Shown here: one piece after another, positions 47,027 to 59,215 of the stretch | How positions within the stretch are numbered: position 1 is the stretch's first letter | How the letters are laid out: every line of letters starts with the position of its first letter | Assembly: GCA_020002185.1 (NCBI GenBank) | Contig: CM034531.1 | Location: 73,336,778 to 73,400,777, forward strand | DNA: 64,000 nt | Direction of reading: 5' to 3' | Source of the DNA: Paraescarpia echinospica | Lineage: Eukaryota; Annelida; Polychaeta; Sabellida; Siboglinidae | The notes under the pieces: generated by a model | Databases searched by the model: none | What the model saw: only the letters and a program-made list of their open reading frames with translations | What the model was told of the DNA's origin: nothing | Program-made: the position numbers and the translations under genes

Positions 47027-50000
47027 TTTAGAAGTTATGATCCGGGACGACTTTCACTAGATACAATGTGTAATGATGTTCATTTTCGGAATAGCAACAC
47101 GGTCTTTATCATTTTACATCAGCAATCATCCGTTGCACCACAAATTTGGCGGAGGATTTCGGAAATATCTGCTACAGAATGACGACATTCGTTCGACTTC
47201 GTTTCATTAGATATTGACAACATTTGTCTGCGCTGGCGAATGGCGTGTGTGGAGGATGCAGCCACACAATCACGGGCCGGCTTTCGCTGTCCGTCCGTAA
47301 ACCTCGCATTTTAGTTCTACCGTCGCGCCGAGTTATCGATGGACACTGATTGAACGGTTATTGAAATGTGCCCATTCGTGGCGAATGTCATTTGGTCGCG
47401 TTGTAATCGGCATCTACCGCCACCTGGACAGATACTAACACCGTAAGCAAAATAGGATCGTTTATATTCCCGGACTGATTGAGGATTATTTTCCTCGGCG
47501 CAACGCCGCGAAATTGGGGTTAATCCAATAGAGAGTAATGTAAAAACATCTGGACAGGTTAGATTAATTGTTGGATATCTATGCGCGGTTATTTCACCTA
47601 ATCGCCAAGTTAACGTTGTCAGTTGGCTATCAGAGACAGCCTTATGGTGTAGAACACCACATTCAAAAGTACCTGTCCCAAGCGTCTGACGTCATCGACA
47701 CCATACAATGACTCTTGCTCTGCGTTCTTCCCTGTGGCTTACTTTTTCAATGGGAAGATGCTGGTTCTTGTACCGCTGCACCAACCGGGGTGTTGTCCCT
47801 TTCCACATATTAACTGCGAACTCCCTCCATTTTTCTCCACGATCCGCCTACCTTAAAGGAGGCAGTCTTTTCCATGTTTTTCATTTATTAATTAACATAA
47901 TCGTCTTAAGACTATACCACGTATGTTGAGGGTATACTGCCCGCCAAATTGTGGTTTGTAAGCCCGTAACAACGTTCGCAATTTTGAAGGTACGACCCCG
48001 CAGCTTGTTCAAATACTAAACAAAACATCCAGTTTCAAAACAAGCTTACTTTATTGACAATATGGCCTGGTCGGGCTGAGTTAACTGCAATACCCTTTAA
48101 TGTTTAATGATGCCCGATTTTGCAATGTTTAACATAGGAGACTTCCTGTTACAAATTACTACGCCCGCTAATTCCGGGTACAGGGACTGACTGGCTCTAG
48201 TCTTTCCATCTTTAGTTTTAATTGTTGTATGTCTCTTTCCATGCGGCCTCTGATCTCTTCCTAGTCTTCATGCATCCACCCACACCTCAAGACCTGCCCA
48301 TGTCATCCAGCAATTCTCCCGTGATTCTGTTGAGCTGAATTGCATTTCTTTATCTTTCCTTATATCATCCATCGTCTTTCTATCGACCAGCTTTGCGCCT
48401 GTGATTCGTCGTACCCAATGAGTTGTTCCTAAAAACTTGCATGTTTTGTGTTTGTTGTCGTCGTCATTGTTGTTGTATCAGTGTCCCCGTTTCAAGTCAA
48501 CAATAATGCTCTTCACGACATTCCATAAGCTGCTTCACAAATTCACCGATGTCGACTTAGGTTGCAATTAAGTCAGAATATCTGCCATTGTCACATTTTT
48601 TAGACATATACAGCACACATATGATCGCCATATGTCACGGATCATAATTCATTTTGCTTAACATAGAGGCTCTTACCTGTTTTATTGCTCTCTAAAACCA
48701 GCAGCTGTTATTCCAGCATATTTGACCTTTCCTTTCATCTAGACAGCGTCTGTCAAACAGTCGTACTCTGCAACTCCCAGAAATTTACGTTCGTGCAATT
48801 TTCCTAAGCATCTCTCCCTCGCCCTAGCCCCGTCTCTCTCTCTCTCGCTCGCCTTCGTGATCTCGCTGGGAAGAGAGTGACATATTACCCTCATCTGGAA
48901 TGTTCACTTGGAATCACCAGTTGCCGTCATATGGCATCACGGTTTTAAATTAATTGATATATACATATAATCAAAATAATTAATAATGTACATATCATTT
49001 ATGTTTTCAATAACGAAATTAAGTTACACTATTAAGATACACAATTACAAGACTAAGTGCATTTCTTCTACTCTGGTTATTTTGACAGCCACACATATCG
49101 GTTGTCAGCACCAAATCTTTTACCAAGACAAGCTTCCACATCACACACGTCGCGCCACCTATAATGAATAAGCGGGTTTAAGATGGAGAACAGAACAGGA
49201 CAACATTTTAATTTTGTTTTATTGGGTGACCTGTTTCATAATTAATTAAGTTTTGAATAGTAGGATGTTCTCATACCAGGTAGGCCAATGTGAGACTAGA
49301 ATAGAATAGGAGTTTATTTCATATCATGGTATATAGATGATCACAGTTTCACAAATATATATATATATATAAAACATGAATCATTATACAAAATATAATT
49401 ATTTAAAAACTGTATAATAATTATACCCAACAGTCTACGATCCGCCAACGGTGGCGCCACCCCATGGTGCCTTTGTAATCTAGACTGTTGCGGGTGTGAC
49501 CATTACTGCTTGTTAAAGCTGGCGATGCACATGTTATGATATCAACTAATGTTATATATATGCGTTGTTCCATATAAGCATCAATCAGAAATATCCCGGA
49601 TCAAGAAACTGCCCTTCTCTGTAAGTTTTGGTTTCATCTGTCCCTTTTGTATTTGACCAAACGGTCAACGTGCAAACATCGTAAAGGTCACTTTTCTGCG
49701 ACTTTGACGACTATTGTGAAGGAGGGCCCATTGCGATCACATCCCCATCTACTTACTTGATGTCATTTAGCGAGTGATCAACAGAAAGTAACATTAAACA
49801 ATTGAGCCATTTGCCCTATTACGCCATGCACAGTTGCAGCAGAATGGACCATGACACTAACATGTCTTACTTTCCCTCGCCAAATTGTTCGCATTACTGT
49901 CAGTTACTTAGATTGTGTTTTGATGTTATATTGTTTCTCTGCTGTTATTGACATAAATTATCATTTATTAATATGTCATGTTCTACTAAGTGTGCCCAGG

Positions 50001-53000
50001 ACGATGTGTCCAATCAATTTGCTCAGTTGAAACTGTTACAAACACTTGCTCATTTGTGGCACTAGAAGTCGTCTTTTACAAACCACAATAATTGCTCTTG
50101 AGCTACCTATTTTTATTGTCATAATCGATTATGTGTTTTCAAACTATGAAAAACTCTGTTATCGTTATCACGGTCGGTGAATTATCAACTGCTTGTGCAG
50201 GAAAAATTATTTAGTCATTTATACAATGAATGTTACTTACGTCGTTATTTACTTATTTACTTACGTGGGTGCTTTCTGATAGCAAGGAGTTTAAGCCTGC
50301 GTTGGCCGGGTTGGTCATATTATTGGTACATATACAGAACACAAACTGTAGCAAGGCTGTAGGTGTGTATTTTCTCTTTGTCCACCCACTGCACCGTGCT
50401 TACACTCTGACTTTCCACATATTTACTACTAAATCGCCATGTATTTCTGGCTGTACAGTGTCTATTTGTGTACAACATAGTGTACATTAGTACATAGTCC
50501 CTTTTATGTGCCTGGCCACATTTGGTGCACGGGAGCTCAGACAACATTGGCTCAACACAGCGTTGTACGTCGATAATATCAGTACGAGTTGGGCTAAACA
50601 TTCTCAGATTTATTTTTAATTGAGCACACAATAAACTTGCGGAATTGTTAGGTGTTAAATCTGATTTCACAAGCTGGTAACCTTTCTTATATGCAGTGAA
50701 CTTATGCAGTCTCAGGGAGACCTTGTTGATGCGTCACACATGCCAGTTGTATATTGTACTTGACGCGACGTTTTGTGCCACCTGAGTTGATATTTTGTAC
50801 TGAGCACTGCCGGGCCTAACGATAGATGTTCAATGCGTATAATGCACACTTGAGTCGTGATACTTTTCCATCTTTGCAATCTAGAGACGTCATACACTTG
50901 ATACTTTCGGAAGACAAGCCCGTTGGAGTAAAATACCGCATGTGTATCAGGCGTGTTAATTTGTTATCACCAAATATTTACACATTTGCATGGAGACTTT
51001 CTTATTGGTCGGTAGGATGGATATGCAGTCAAGCATGCAGAAATTATCAAAGACACAATTATTCAAGACCAAACGTTGTGTTAGTAGCTGAAATAAATCC
51101 AACAATTTGTGATGTGGATAAAAAATAATCCTCAGCGCGTGTTCTATATGTATATTTAGTTGGTTAATTAATATGAATATATTTTTGAAACGACGCGGTT
51201 GGATTTGTAAAGTGTTTCATAATGCAAAACATTGTGATAAACATGTATTACGGCATGTCTACACTTGTGAGTTCCACTGACTGTCAGACAAGCGTGAGAA
51301 CGAAATTAGACTTTTTTAGTCTGACTGGGTCTGTGTTCGGGTCGAAGACTGACTGATAAGTTGACTCTACTGGTAATCTATTACGATATCACATACACTC
51401 GCACCCCAGCCAGCAAGTCTTGCACATGTACTATTTTGCTTACCACTTTACAGACCGCATGTAGCGTATTCTCATCCCTTCGGCAATCACGCTTAAATCA
51501 ACAAATGCGATGTTGCATATGCATCACTGCAGCGTCGTGATTAATTAAAACGTGAGAGAGCGATTCAAACAAGTATAGTGGTCTAACCCCTTTGTTACCA
51601 TAGTGTTGGTGTCACGCCAACATACTCACTTTTGATGTACTGGTAACAAGAATAACTGTATATGAATACGTTTTCAAGATTGGTTCTCTTTTCCTCAGAT
51701 TTTACATTAATTAATATATGTTGAAGGAATACTTACCGCAAAATTTCGTTTAATAAGTCCAAACCAGTGTTCGCAATTTTAATTAATTTTCTGCGAAATG
51801 TAAACAGAACTTTCAGATTATAGACAACTCTATCGGCAATCATAAAATTATAACGGACGGCGGTTGGTTGAACTGCAAAACTATTTGATCTTCTGGGCGG
51901 TCGCGATATTTCCACATTCAACACAACCAATTCAGCTTGTAACGGAAGAGGCGACTTTCATGTCGAGATACAAGTTGTCGTCATAAAAACGCGACCTCAT
52001 TACACATAACTATGCTATGGTTACCACGACGTGTGTTTGCACCGGAAGCTTCACTCGCCATATAAACCCAACACCAGCGATAATCGTTAAGTTGTTAATT
52101 ACGCGTAGGCCTACCTTGGATGTGTCACTAAAAGAGGAAACAAGCCTTGAACGAGCGCAGTAATCGACCATTTAAAATGAGTTATTAATGTCGGAGGTGT
52201 TTGCGGGTTCGGAGCTGCGGTCAGTTACTAGACACTAGTTAAAGGCACCGATTCATTCACAACAGAGTTGATACTATATGCGTTATATTGCCCGTCTGAT
52301 GTTCTACATGACTTGGGTTGGATTATGTGGTCTCGCCGAATCACGCCTTTTGTGGCTAAAGCGACCGCTGCCGCGAGTGGCTCGCCTATGTCGTAATATC
52401 AAAATGGTTGCTCTATTTTCATATGTAAAGCACTCGCATACCGCATCGTAGTAATACCGTGTATACTTATAAAAGACAAGGTACGGCAAGGGATCTACGT
52501 GCTTGAGCTGGCCATGGTTAGAATCAGTTGCTTCTCGTTGACCATTTAGTTCACTCCGTGTTGTCTCAGTTCACTCCAATGTAGCAATGAGTACGTGGCC
52601 ATAAACACCCGATATGGTGCGAGTATATCAGTATCATGAACCATTAGGATTAGGATTACTCGATATAGTATTAATACTATAATCGATTATGCATGTAACG
52701 ATTACTACTTATCATTGTAATTGCAATCGATTATACCGATTTTTGCAATCGTAATTGTGACTTTCACAGTCATAGTCGGTTATATCACTGATGAAACTGT
52801 ACTCGACGTAAAAAATTACGATTGCCAAAAATGAGCATAATCATCCACGCTCTCCACTGACCACAAGATGAGTAGGTGATAAGTGCAACTACCAGTCGAA
52901 GTATGTACAGTTATATTAATACTGGTGCCACGTGTCGGAGAAATCTTGGTAATTGTAAATGTCAGTAAACATCGTAGCTTCTTAAACAATTGCAGGAGGA

Positions 53001-53740
53001 ATATTTTATCTTGATGATACATTCTCCAACAGTTGGAAAGAAGAACGAACTCTAGACTTTCAACTGCCGACGGCAGTCGAACCGTTGAAGTGAGATTCAA
53101 TTCATACTTGTGTCATAAAGAACATTGGTTATAAATGTCTTAATGATGTAGTTGGTTTGTATGCCATTTCACAAGGAGCATCTTCCGTCGCTGGTTTTCA
53201 TGATAAAATTAGGGAAATTTACATTTTTCAGCAGGTAGATGACAGACTACATATTAACATGGTTGATTTTTAGAATATTCAAGATATAGATTTGCCAACA
53301 ATTGTTGTCAATAAGAAGCTAAACAATTATACATCCCCGGGCTTCGGGAGGTCGTCCTAATGTGTGCCAACGCCATTCGTCTGCCGTTTTTACCACGCTC
53401 TCCCATTACAATTGGCGTAATTACATTATAGAGTAATTAGTCTATGTGTGGAACATTTATATAGAATGATACAGGTTGCTTTAACGTTTGTATTCCTGCG
53501 CCCTAGCTAGTATATTGGTTCATACAGCGCTAGCCCAGTTTAATTCGTGTGGCAAGCGTCGATTTTCAAAATGAACTTGCACCGTGAGTGCCACTGCTCA
53601 TTTAGCCAAGATGGGGCAAACAGTTCACATTGGGAATAATTACTCGGTACATTAATTAGTCTGATTGTGCCGTGTGACCATGGCTAGCACTTGTTGCCGC
53701 AGGCTAATCACATGAGGCTGGTTTCACAATAACATCTGAC
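47027..53740. other. SLC6 intron: mostly unassigned sequence
   Basis: No coding exon was recognised. A diverged repeat pair begins TGTTGARGG at 47926-47990 and 51719-51781 and shares GTTCGCAATTTT. (TA)n is at about 49357-49370. A cluster of ATCGATTA sites is at 52681-52735. Short frames (for example 47708-47929, 52816-53100 minus) have no known domain. Confidence 0.5.
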
Positions 53741-53759
53741 AGTTCCATTGCGTTGTTTT

Positions 53760-54027
53760 CGTCTTCCATTAGACGACCCACATCGTTGTGTTGTTAAATT
53801 GTGTTGTACAGTGAGTCCACGACAGGTTTTTTTAATTTCCGTGAGTCGGATCTTTTACTTCCCCTGGCATAGACACCAGGTAGAAGGGACCAACTGCTTA
53901 TATAGTGTTTCTTCTGAAAGACACAGGCAACGTGAGGTGAACGAAACGGCGGTCGGTACTAGGATTCGAACCCCGGTTCCTTCTGTTGTTGGTGCGGTAC
54001 TCTACTCACTTGACCACCGCTCCCCAT
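53760..54027 (-). mobile_element. tRNA-derived SINE
   Basis: The minus strand begins with a tRNA-like head near 54025. An A-box-like TGGTCAAGTGAGTAGAG lies at 54016-54000 and a perfect B box GGTTCGAATCC at 53972-53962, with spacing as in a tRNA gene. A body of about 200 bp without coding potential follows. The head is not a functional tRNA, because the acceptor-stem pairing is poor and the anticodon arm is degraded. RNA polymerase III internal promoters of this kind define tRNA SINEs. Confidence 0.8.
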
Positions 54028-54047
54028 ACTACAGCAAACTGATTCAC

Positions 54048-54237
54048 ACACGCACACACGCGCATGCGCGCACGCACACGCGCGCACACGCGCACACGCG
54101 CACACACACACACACGCACACACGCACACACGCACACACGCGCACACGCGCACACGCGCACACGCGCACACGCGCACACGCGCACACGCGCACACACGCA
54201 CACACGCACACACGCACACACGCACACACGCACACAC
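54048..54237. repeat. (CACACG)n alternating purine-pyrimidine repeat
   Basis: 190 bp of CA/CG alternation (CACACGCG and CACACACG units), abutting the 5' head of the SINE. Such tracts can adopt Z-DNA. Confidence 0.95.
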
Positions 54238-54704
54238 GACTCTCTATAACATATTCACCTAAGACCACAAGGGACACGGTATGCGTAGTTTAAAGGGAGA
54301 AGATTGTGTTAGAATGTGTTCTGTGTATAGACTAATAATTGATAATAATTATCATACTTGGTAACAGTTATTGTTGTAACCGTGATGTGGGTGTTCTATT
54401 TTCTTTGCGAGAGAAGTCATCAAACTGAAAGCTACATTCTACGTAAACAGTAAGAGGCAATGCAACGAATGATCGCGTTGAGAACTCAAAGTCGTTTAGC
54501 GCACGTTATTAAGAGAAACCAAATTGAAGTGTCTCTCCTTGTTATTCTGAAGTCAAACTTCCCCAATTGCTTCGTGTTCTGGTGCAGCGATAACCTAATC
54601 AACGAATGCGTCATCGCAGAAACGTGAATCCTGCATAGTAATGTGGAACATCTTGGTGAAGCGAGCCACACACTGTCAAGCCGAGTTTGAGATGAACCAG
54701 AACT

Positions 54705-54985
54705 CGATATAATAATAATAATAAGGTAACTTCTTTTGTGTCTAAGTCCTCGGAAACCAAACTCAGAGGCGCATCAATACAAAAGGGTTAGTCAATCTTA
54801 AAATCAATAAGCCTTATTAAAGTCGTCAACAGATGGATCGATACACCAGGGTGCTAAGGTGTATACAAAAGTTATAAGTAAGTTTTTAAGTGACGGCGAA
54901 ATTGTGTAATATTTTCAACTGACCTAATATTAAGACGAAGCATATATTCCAAATATTATGTGGAGCAACCTAAACGCCCTAGTTC
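54705..54985. repeat. Dispersed repeat copy 1 (uninterrupted)
   Basis: Starts with (TAA)n, then GGTAACTTCTTTTGTG, AAACCAAACTCAGAGGCGCA, and ends GTAATATTTTCAACTGACCT ... TATTCCAAA. A second copy at 59740-59923 and 60978-61045 matches it on both sides of a 1.05-kb insertion. It may be the 3' end of a larger element. No coding part. Confidence 0.8.
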
Positions 54986-55138
54986 CAATATTAGCATTAA
55001 CTATAGGAACAAAAAATAAATCAGAACTAGATGATCGAATCTGGATAGGCTATCTTACAGGACTAATTAATGCATGTAAATATGCTGGTTGCTTATAGGA
55101 AAGTGCCTGGTAGGTAACGGTATGTATTCATGCTGCAG

Positions 55139-55268
55139 GTATCGGCTTCGGTATATGCGTGATCGCCAGCTACGTGGCTATGTACTACAACACGATCATC
55201 GCGTGGTCCGTATACTTCCTCATCTCCTCCTTCAACACTCGCCTACCATGGTCGCACTGCAATAACAC
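55139..55268 (+). CDS. SERT-like SLC6 exon: TM3 and start of EL2
   Basis: Acceptor CTGCAG, donor gtacgt. It encodes [21 protein letters not shown] (given here as TM3, written through W), then [20 protein letters not shown]. The YYNT(I/M)(I/M)AW block and LPW..C are diagnostic of monoamine transporters. The Cys is the first of the conserved extracellular disulfide pair. The second Tyr of YYN corresponds to the substrate-site Tyr of SERT. The last 20 bp of this exon and its donor are the first part of a 66-bp tandem repeat. Confidence 0.93.
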
Positions 55269-55906
55269 GTACGTATGACACCTGGTCGTTCTATCTCTCA
55301 CCATGTCTCTGTCTTGGTCGCACTGCAATAACACGTACGTATGACACCTGGTCGTTCTATCTCTCACCATGTATCTGTCTTGGTCGCACTGCAATAACAC
55401 GTACGTATGACACCTGGTCATTCTATTTCTCACCATGTCTCTGTCTTCGTCGCACTGCAATGCATGAATGAATGAATGAACGTTTATTCAGAACATTGAT
55501 AACAATATATATACAAGACAAGACAACCAAAAAAGTTTAACTAGAATACAAGTGAGAATATGCAATGTTTGAAGGGGGTAAATACGAAGTCATTGACTTT
55601 TGTGTAAATTTACCCCTGACATATATTTATATATACTTACATACCTGTATGTATACACACATATACATACATATACACACATATATACATACATATATAC
55701 ACATTCACATACATACGTACATGTATTTTGAGACACCAATACTATATTAATCGAATTTTGCTATTCATCTAACCATCTAGCTACAATAATTGAAAACGTG
55801 TAATGGAATATGTGCATATTAATTTTTTTAAGTATGTGATAAGTACACATCTCTACACATATTGTAGTTTCCTCAATGGCATGATTATATTTGTGTATGA
55901 TTTTAT

Positions 55907-56947
55907 TTAGATTTCCACAACCAGATATTTCTCAAATAAAAGGTTCTTGCATTTACGCTTAAATTCAGTAATAACATTAGTAGTTTTTAAATGATCACGT
56001 AGAGAATTCCATAATTGCACTCCCTTTACACAAAGAGACATTGATCGCATGGTAGAACAGACTCTCTGTCGTTCTAGGTCATGATTAGCTCGCATTGAGT
56101 ATGTTATTTCCCGTCTAGTAAACAAACACTGAATATTTGATGGCAAACAGCTGTAGTAAGCTTTGTACATAAATAATGATGTTTTCAGTTCTATGATATC
56201 TGGAAATTTTAGAACATGTAATTGTTGGAAAAGTGAGTTTGTATGATCCAACCGTCTTGCACCAAATATAATGCGGATTACTCTTTTTTGTAATAAGAAA
56301 ATACAGTTAGTATTTGTTGGGTACGTGTTTCCCCATATCTCTGCACAGTAATTTAAATATGGCAAAAAGAGAGAACTGTATAGAATACGTCTACTATTTC
56401 TATCAAGTAGATGACTGCATCTATGCATTATAGCAGTACATTTTGAAAGCTTTGATTGTACGTATTTTATATGAGCTTTCCAATTTAGTAGATCATCAAT
56501 AAACACACCCAAAAACTTGGTGACCCTTACTCTTTCGATATTAACATTTCGTATTTTTATATTAACTTCTTTGTTTAGCATACGATTTCCAAATGACATA
56601 TAATTGGTTTTAGATATGTTCAGAGTTAATTTATTTACTGCAAACCATGTATACATTTGGTCCAGTACGTTACATACAGTTCCGTTTAGTTTATTGATGT
56701 TACTATTTGCTTTAAAGATATTAGTATCGTCTGCAAAGAGGATGTATTTTACTAGATTAGATATGTTACACATATCATTAACGTATAGAATGAATAGTTC
56801 GGGGCCCAGGATCGAACCTTGTGGAACACCACATGAAATATTGCGCACAGCAGAATTACATTTGTCAATGGACACAAATTGTTTTCTGTTTTCTAGATAA
56901 CTATTTAACCAGTTAAATGCCCCACCACAGATACCAAGAAATTCCAT
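55907..56947 (-). pseudogene. LINE-A copy 2 reverse transcriptase (C-terminal part)
   Basis: A 346-codon frame with VPQGSILGPELFILYVND, the catalytic FADDTNIF, TKFLGVFIDDLLNWKAHIKY and the C-terminal NIQCLFTRREITYSMRAN and GVQLWNSL segments to the natural end. Compared with copy 1 it lacks four codons (GVQK-type deletion near 56290) and extends further at the C-terminus. The RT palm start (FIDLKKAFDTVNHKLL) is in another frame just upstream. Confidence 0.88.
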
Positions 56948-57177
56948 TTTTTTACATAACAGTTTGTGATTGACAGTGTCAAATGCCTTTTTTAAATCGA
57001 TAAAAACACCAATAGCATATTTTTGGCATCCAATGATTGGGTTATTGCATCAACAAGATCTATTAGTGCGTGACATGTTGACATATTTTGTTGAAATCCA
57101 TATTGGCTTGGATTTATTAGTTTGTGTTTGGTAATAAAGCTATCTAAACGAGAACTGAACAATTTTTCTAATATTTT

Positions 57178-57912
57178 TTAGAATTGTGGTAATAGTGAAA
57201 TAGGCCTATAATTAGTGCACATATACTTATCCCCAGACTTAAAGAGTGGGATAACCTTTGCTATTTTAATTTTCTCCGGGAATACTCCAGTAGTGAAATA
57301 AATATTACAAATATAAGTGAAAGGTTTTGCAATGGAGTTAATAACTTCTTTGACCAAATGCATACTTATGTCTTCGCAATCTGTGGAAGTTTTACTTTCC
57401 CAATTGTTCACAGCTCGGATAACTTCCTCTTCATTAACTGGAGTTAGAAATAAATTGTTATTATTTCTATTTTCTAGGTAGTCATAAATAGAAACATTTG
57501 TTGGTGCCGTTATATCCTTTGACAGCTCCGGACCGATATTAGTAAAATAATTGTTAAACATGTTTGCTATATCTTCCTTATTACTAATGGTTACGCCATT
57601 ATTAACAAACTGATCTGGGTAGTGATTTCCTAAGCGAGGTGTTCCCATTACAGTTTTAAGTACTTTCCACGTGCCAGCAATGTCATTTTTCTTCTGTGCG
57701 AGTAAACTGCTGTAATACTGTTTCTTAGTGGATCTGAGAATACCTGTTAATTTATTTTTATATGATTTATATCTAGTTTCCGAGATAATTGATCTGGATG
57801 ATAGAAATGCTTTATACAAATGATTTTTCTTGATACATGCGTTTCTGAGTCCTTTAGTAAACCAGGGTTTTTTAAAACCAATTGTTAATACCTTAGGTCG
57901 TACAGTTGACAC
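57178..57912 (-). pseudogene. LINE-A copy 2 ORF2 linker and RT fingers
   Basis: A 244-codon frame with KKPWFTKGLRNACIKKNHLY, TWKVLKTVMGTPRLGNHYP, MFNNYFTNIGPELSKDI and KIKIAKVIPLFKSGDKYMC followed by NYRPISLLPQF and a stop. The NNYFTNIG and IPLFKSGD blocks are typical of the Jockey/CR1/L2 superfamily. A single substitution or indel ends the frame just before the conserved KILEKL helix. Confidence 0.85.
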
Positions 57913-58000
57913 AGGACATTAATTAAAGGGTATAGACCAAGACTGTACATAAGATCTACAAATAGCTTGGTTCCACTATGACTATCAAACAAATCTATAT

Positions 58001-58429
58001 TTAAATCACCACATGCATATATGGTTTTGGTGCAACGTATACGACTAAACAGTTGTTCAATATTGTCATTAAATGAAACCATGTTAGACCCAGGGCACCT
58101 ATATACACAACAGACCAGTGCAGTTTTGTGTCGGTTAATTCACATTCAACAGTAACACATTCTAGTACGTTATCAACTATTAGTGACTTTGTTTCGCATA
58201 ATCGCCCATTTAGCTTCTTGTTAACATAAATCACCACACCTCCACCTTTTCTGTTTTCTCTAACAACATGAAAAGCATCATTATCACCAAATGTATATAA
58301 AGGAGATGAGTCCTTGCTCAGCCACGTTTCGCTTATTGCCATAATATTAAACTTTTCATTAAGTGATTTGAGAAGATCTTGTATTTCGCTGAACCTAGTA
58401 TTCAGACTTCTAGCATTAAAATGTACCAA
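58001..58429 (-). pseudogene. LINE-A copy 2 endonuclease fragment
   Basis: A frame with VHFNARSLNTRFSEIQDLL, IMAISETWLSKDSS (catalytic Glu in SETW) and KGGGVVIYVNKKLNGR, the N-terminal half of an APE-type endonuclease. The C-terminal half (CGDLNIDLFDS) continues in the frame 57885-58082 after a frameshift. Confidence 0.85.
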
Positions 58430-58845
58430 AGACAGACCACCATCATAATTTCTATTTTGCTCATTATTTAATTGTTGTTCTGTATAATATTTACAAGATG
58501 TTGATATATTGTTGCAATAACACGTACGTATGACACCTGGTCGTTCTATCTCTCGCCATGTCTCTGTCTTGGTCGCACTGCAATAACACGTATGTATGAC
58601 ACCTGGTCGTTCTATCTCTCACCATGTCTCTGTCTTGGTCGCACTGCAATAACACGTACGTATGACACCTGGTCGTTCTATCTGTCACAATGTCTCTGTA
58701 TTAGTCGTTCTGCATCAGCACGTATGTATGACACCAGGTCGTTCTATCTGTCACCATGTCTCTGTCTTGGTCGTTCTGCATTTTTGTATGTCTTGCAGCG
58801 ACATGTACGTCTTTCATATTCGATTATATGTTGTTGGTATTTGAC

Positions 58846-58867
58846 ACACACATACACACGCACGCGC

Positions 58868-58908
<41 letters not shown>

Positions 58909-59058
58909 CACACACACACAAACACGCACACACAAACACACACAAACACGCACACATGCACACGCGCACACGCGCACACGCGAACACGCGAACACGCGCT
59001 CACGCGCACACGTGCACACACGCACACACCCACACACGCACACACACGCACACACACG
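58846..59058. repeat. (CACACG)/(CACGAA)n repeat before SLC6 exon
   Basis: 213 bp of CACACG, ACACGA and CACACA alternation ending about 65 bp upstream of the exon at 59123. Confidence 0.95.
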
Positions 59059-59122
59059 TATTACATTATAGTATATAGTATATATATACTATATAGTATT
59101 GACAATGTATTTTGGTCAACAG

Positions 59123-59215
59123 ATGGAACACACCTGCCTGCTTAAGCGTCATGGAAGCCAAACCAAATGGAACAGAACACGTGACCCGCAGTACGCCGGC
59201 CGAGGAATTCTTTGA
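59123..59215 (+). CDS. SERT-like SLC6 exon: extracellular loop 2
   Basis: Acceptor GTCAACAG, donor gtgagt, 1+30 codons+2. It encodes WNTPACLSVMEAKPNGTEHV and TRSTPAEEFF. The Cys of WNTPAC is the partner of the Cys in the previous exon (EL2 disulfide). NGT is an N-glycosylation sequon, as expected in this loop. S-T-P-A-E-E-F-F matches the end of the monoamine-transporter EL2. Confidence 0.92.
   Translation: MEHTCLLKRHGSQTKWNRTRDPQYAGRGIL

Larger units (their letters stand above)
55462..58512 (-). mobile_element. LINE-A copy 2, 5'-truncated, in SLC6 intron
   Basis: A 3051-bp non-LTR element on the minus strand, flanked by TGCAAT at 55456-55461 and 58513-58518. It ends in a (TTCA)n tail at 55465-55480 and starts within the endonuclease. 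From the 5' end the frames are: endonuclease 58001-58429, linker and RT N-terminus 57178-57912, RT 55907-57120. The 3' UTR has TATACATACA repeats like copy 1. It lies antisense to the host gene. Confidence 0.93.
55249..58790. repeat. 66-bp tandem repeat containing exon end and splice donor, split by LINE
   Basis: Units start at 55249, 55315, 55381 and 55447. The fourth is interrupted at 55461 and resumes at 58513. Further units start at 58570, 58636, 58702 and 58768 (partial). The first 20 bp of unit 1 are SLC6 coding sequence (TGGTCGCACTGCAATAACAC) followed by the gtacgt donor. The spacing is exactly 66 bp on both sides once the LINE is removed. Confidence 0.95.

Noticed and set aside
53955..54027. 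A functional tRNA gene
   Set aside because: A and B boxes are present, but the stems do not pair well and a long SINE body follows, so it is a tRNA-derived SINE head.
53959..54293. Long His/Thr/Arg and Cys/Val frames on both strands
   Set aside because: Translations of the (CACACG)n repeat and the SINE head.
55249..58790. CRISPR-like array
   Set aside because: The 66-bp period has no spacer variation, the unit includes coding exon sequence, and the genome is eukaryotic.
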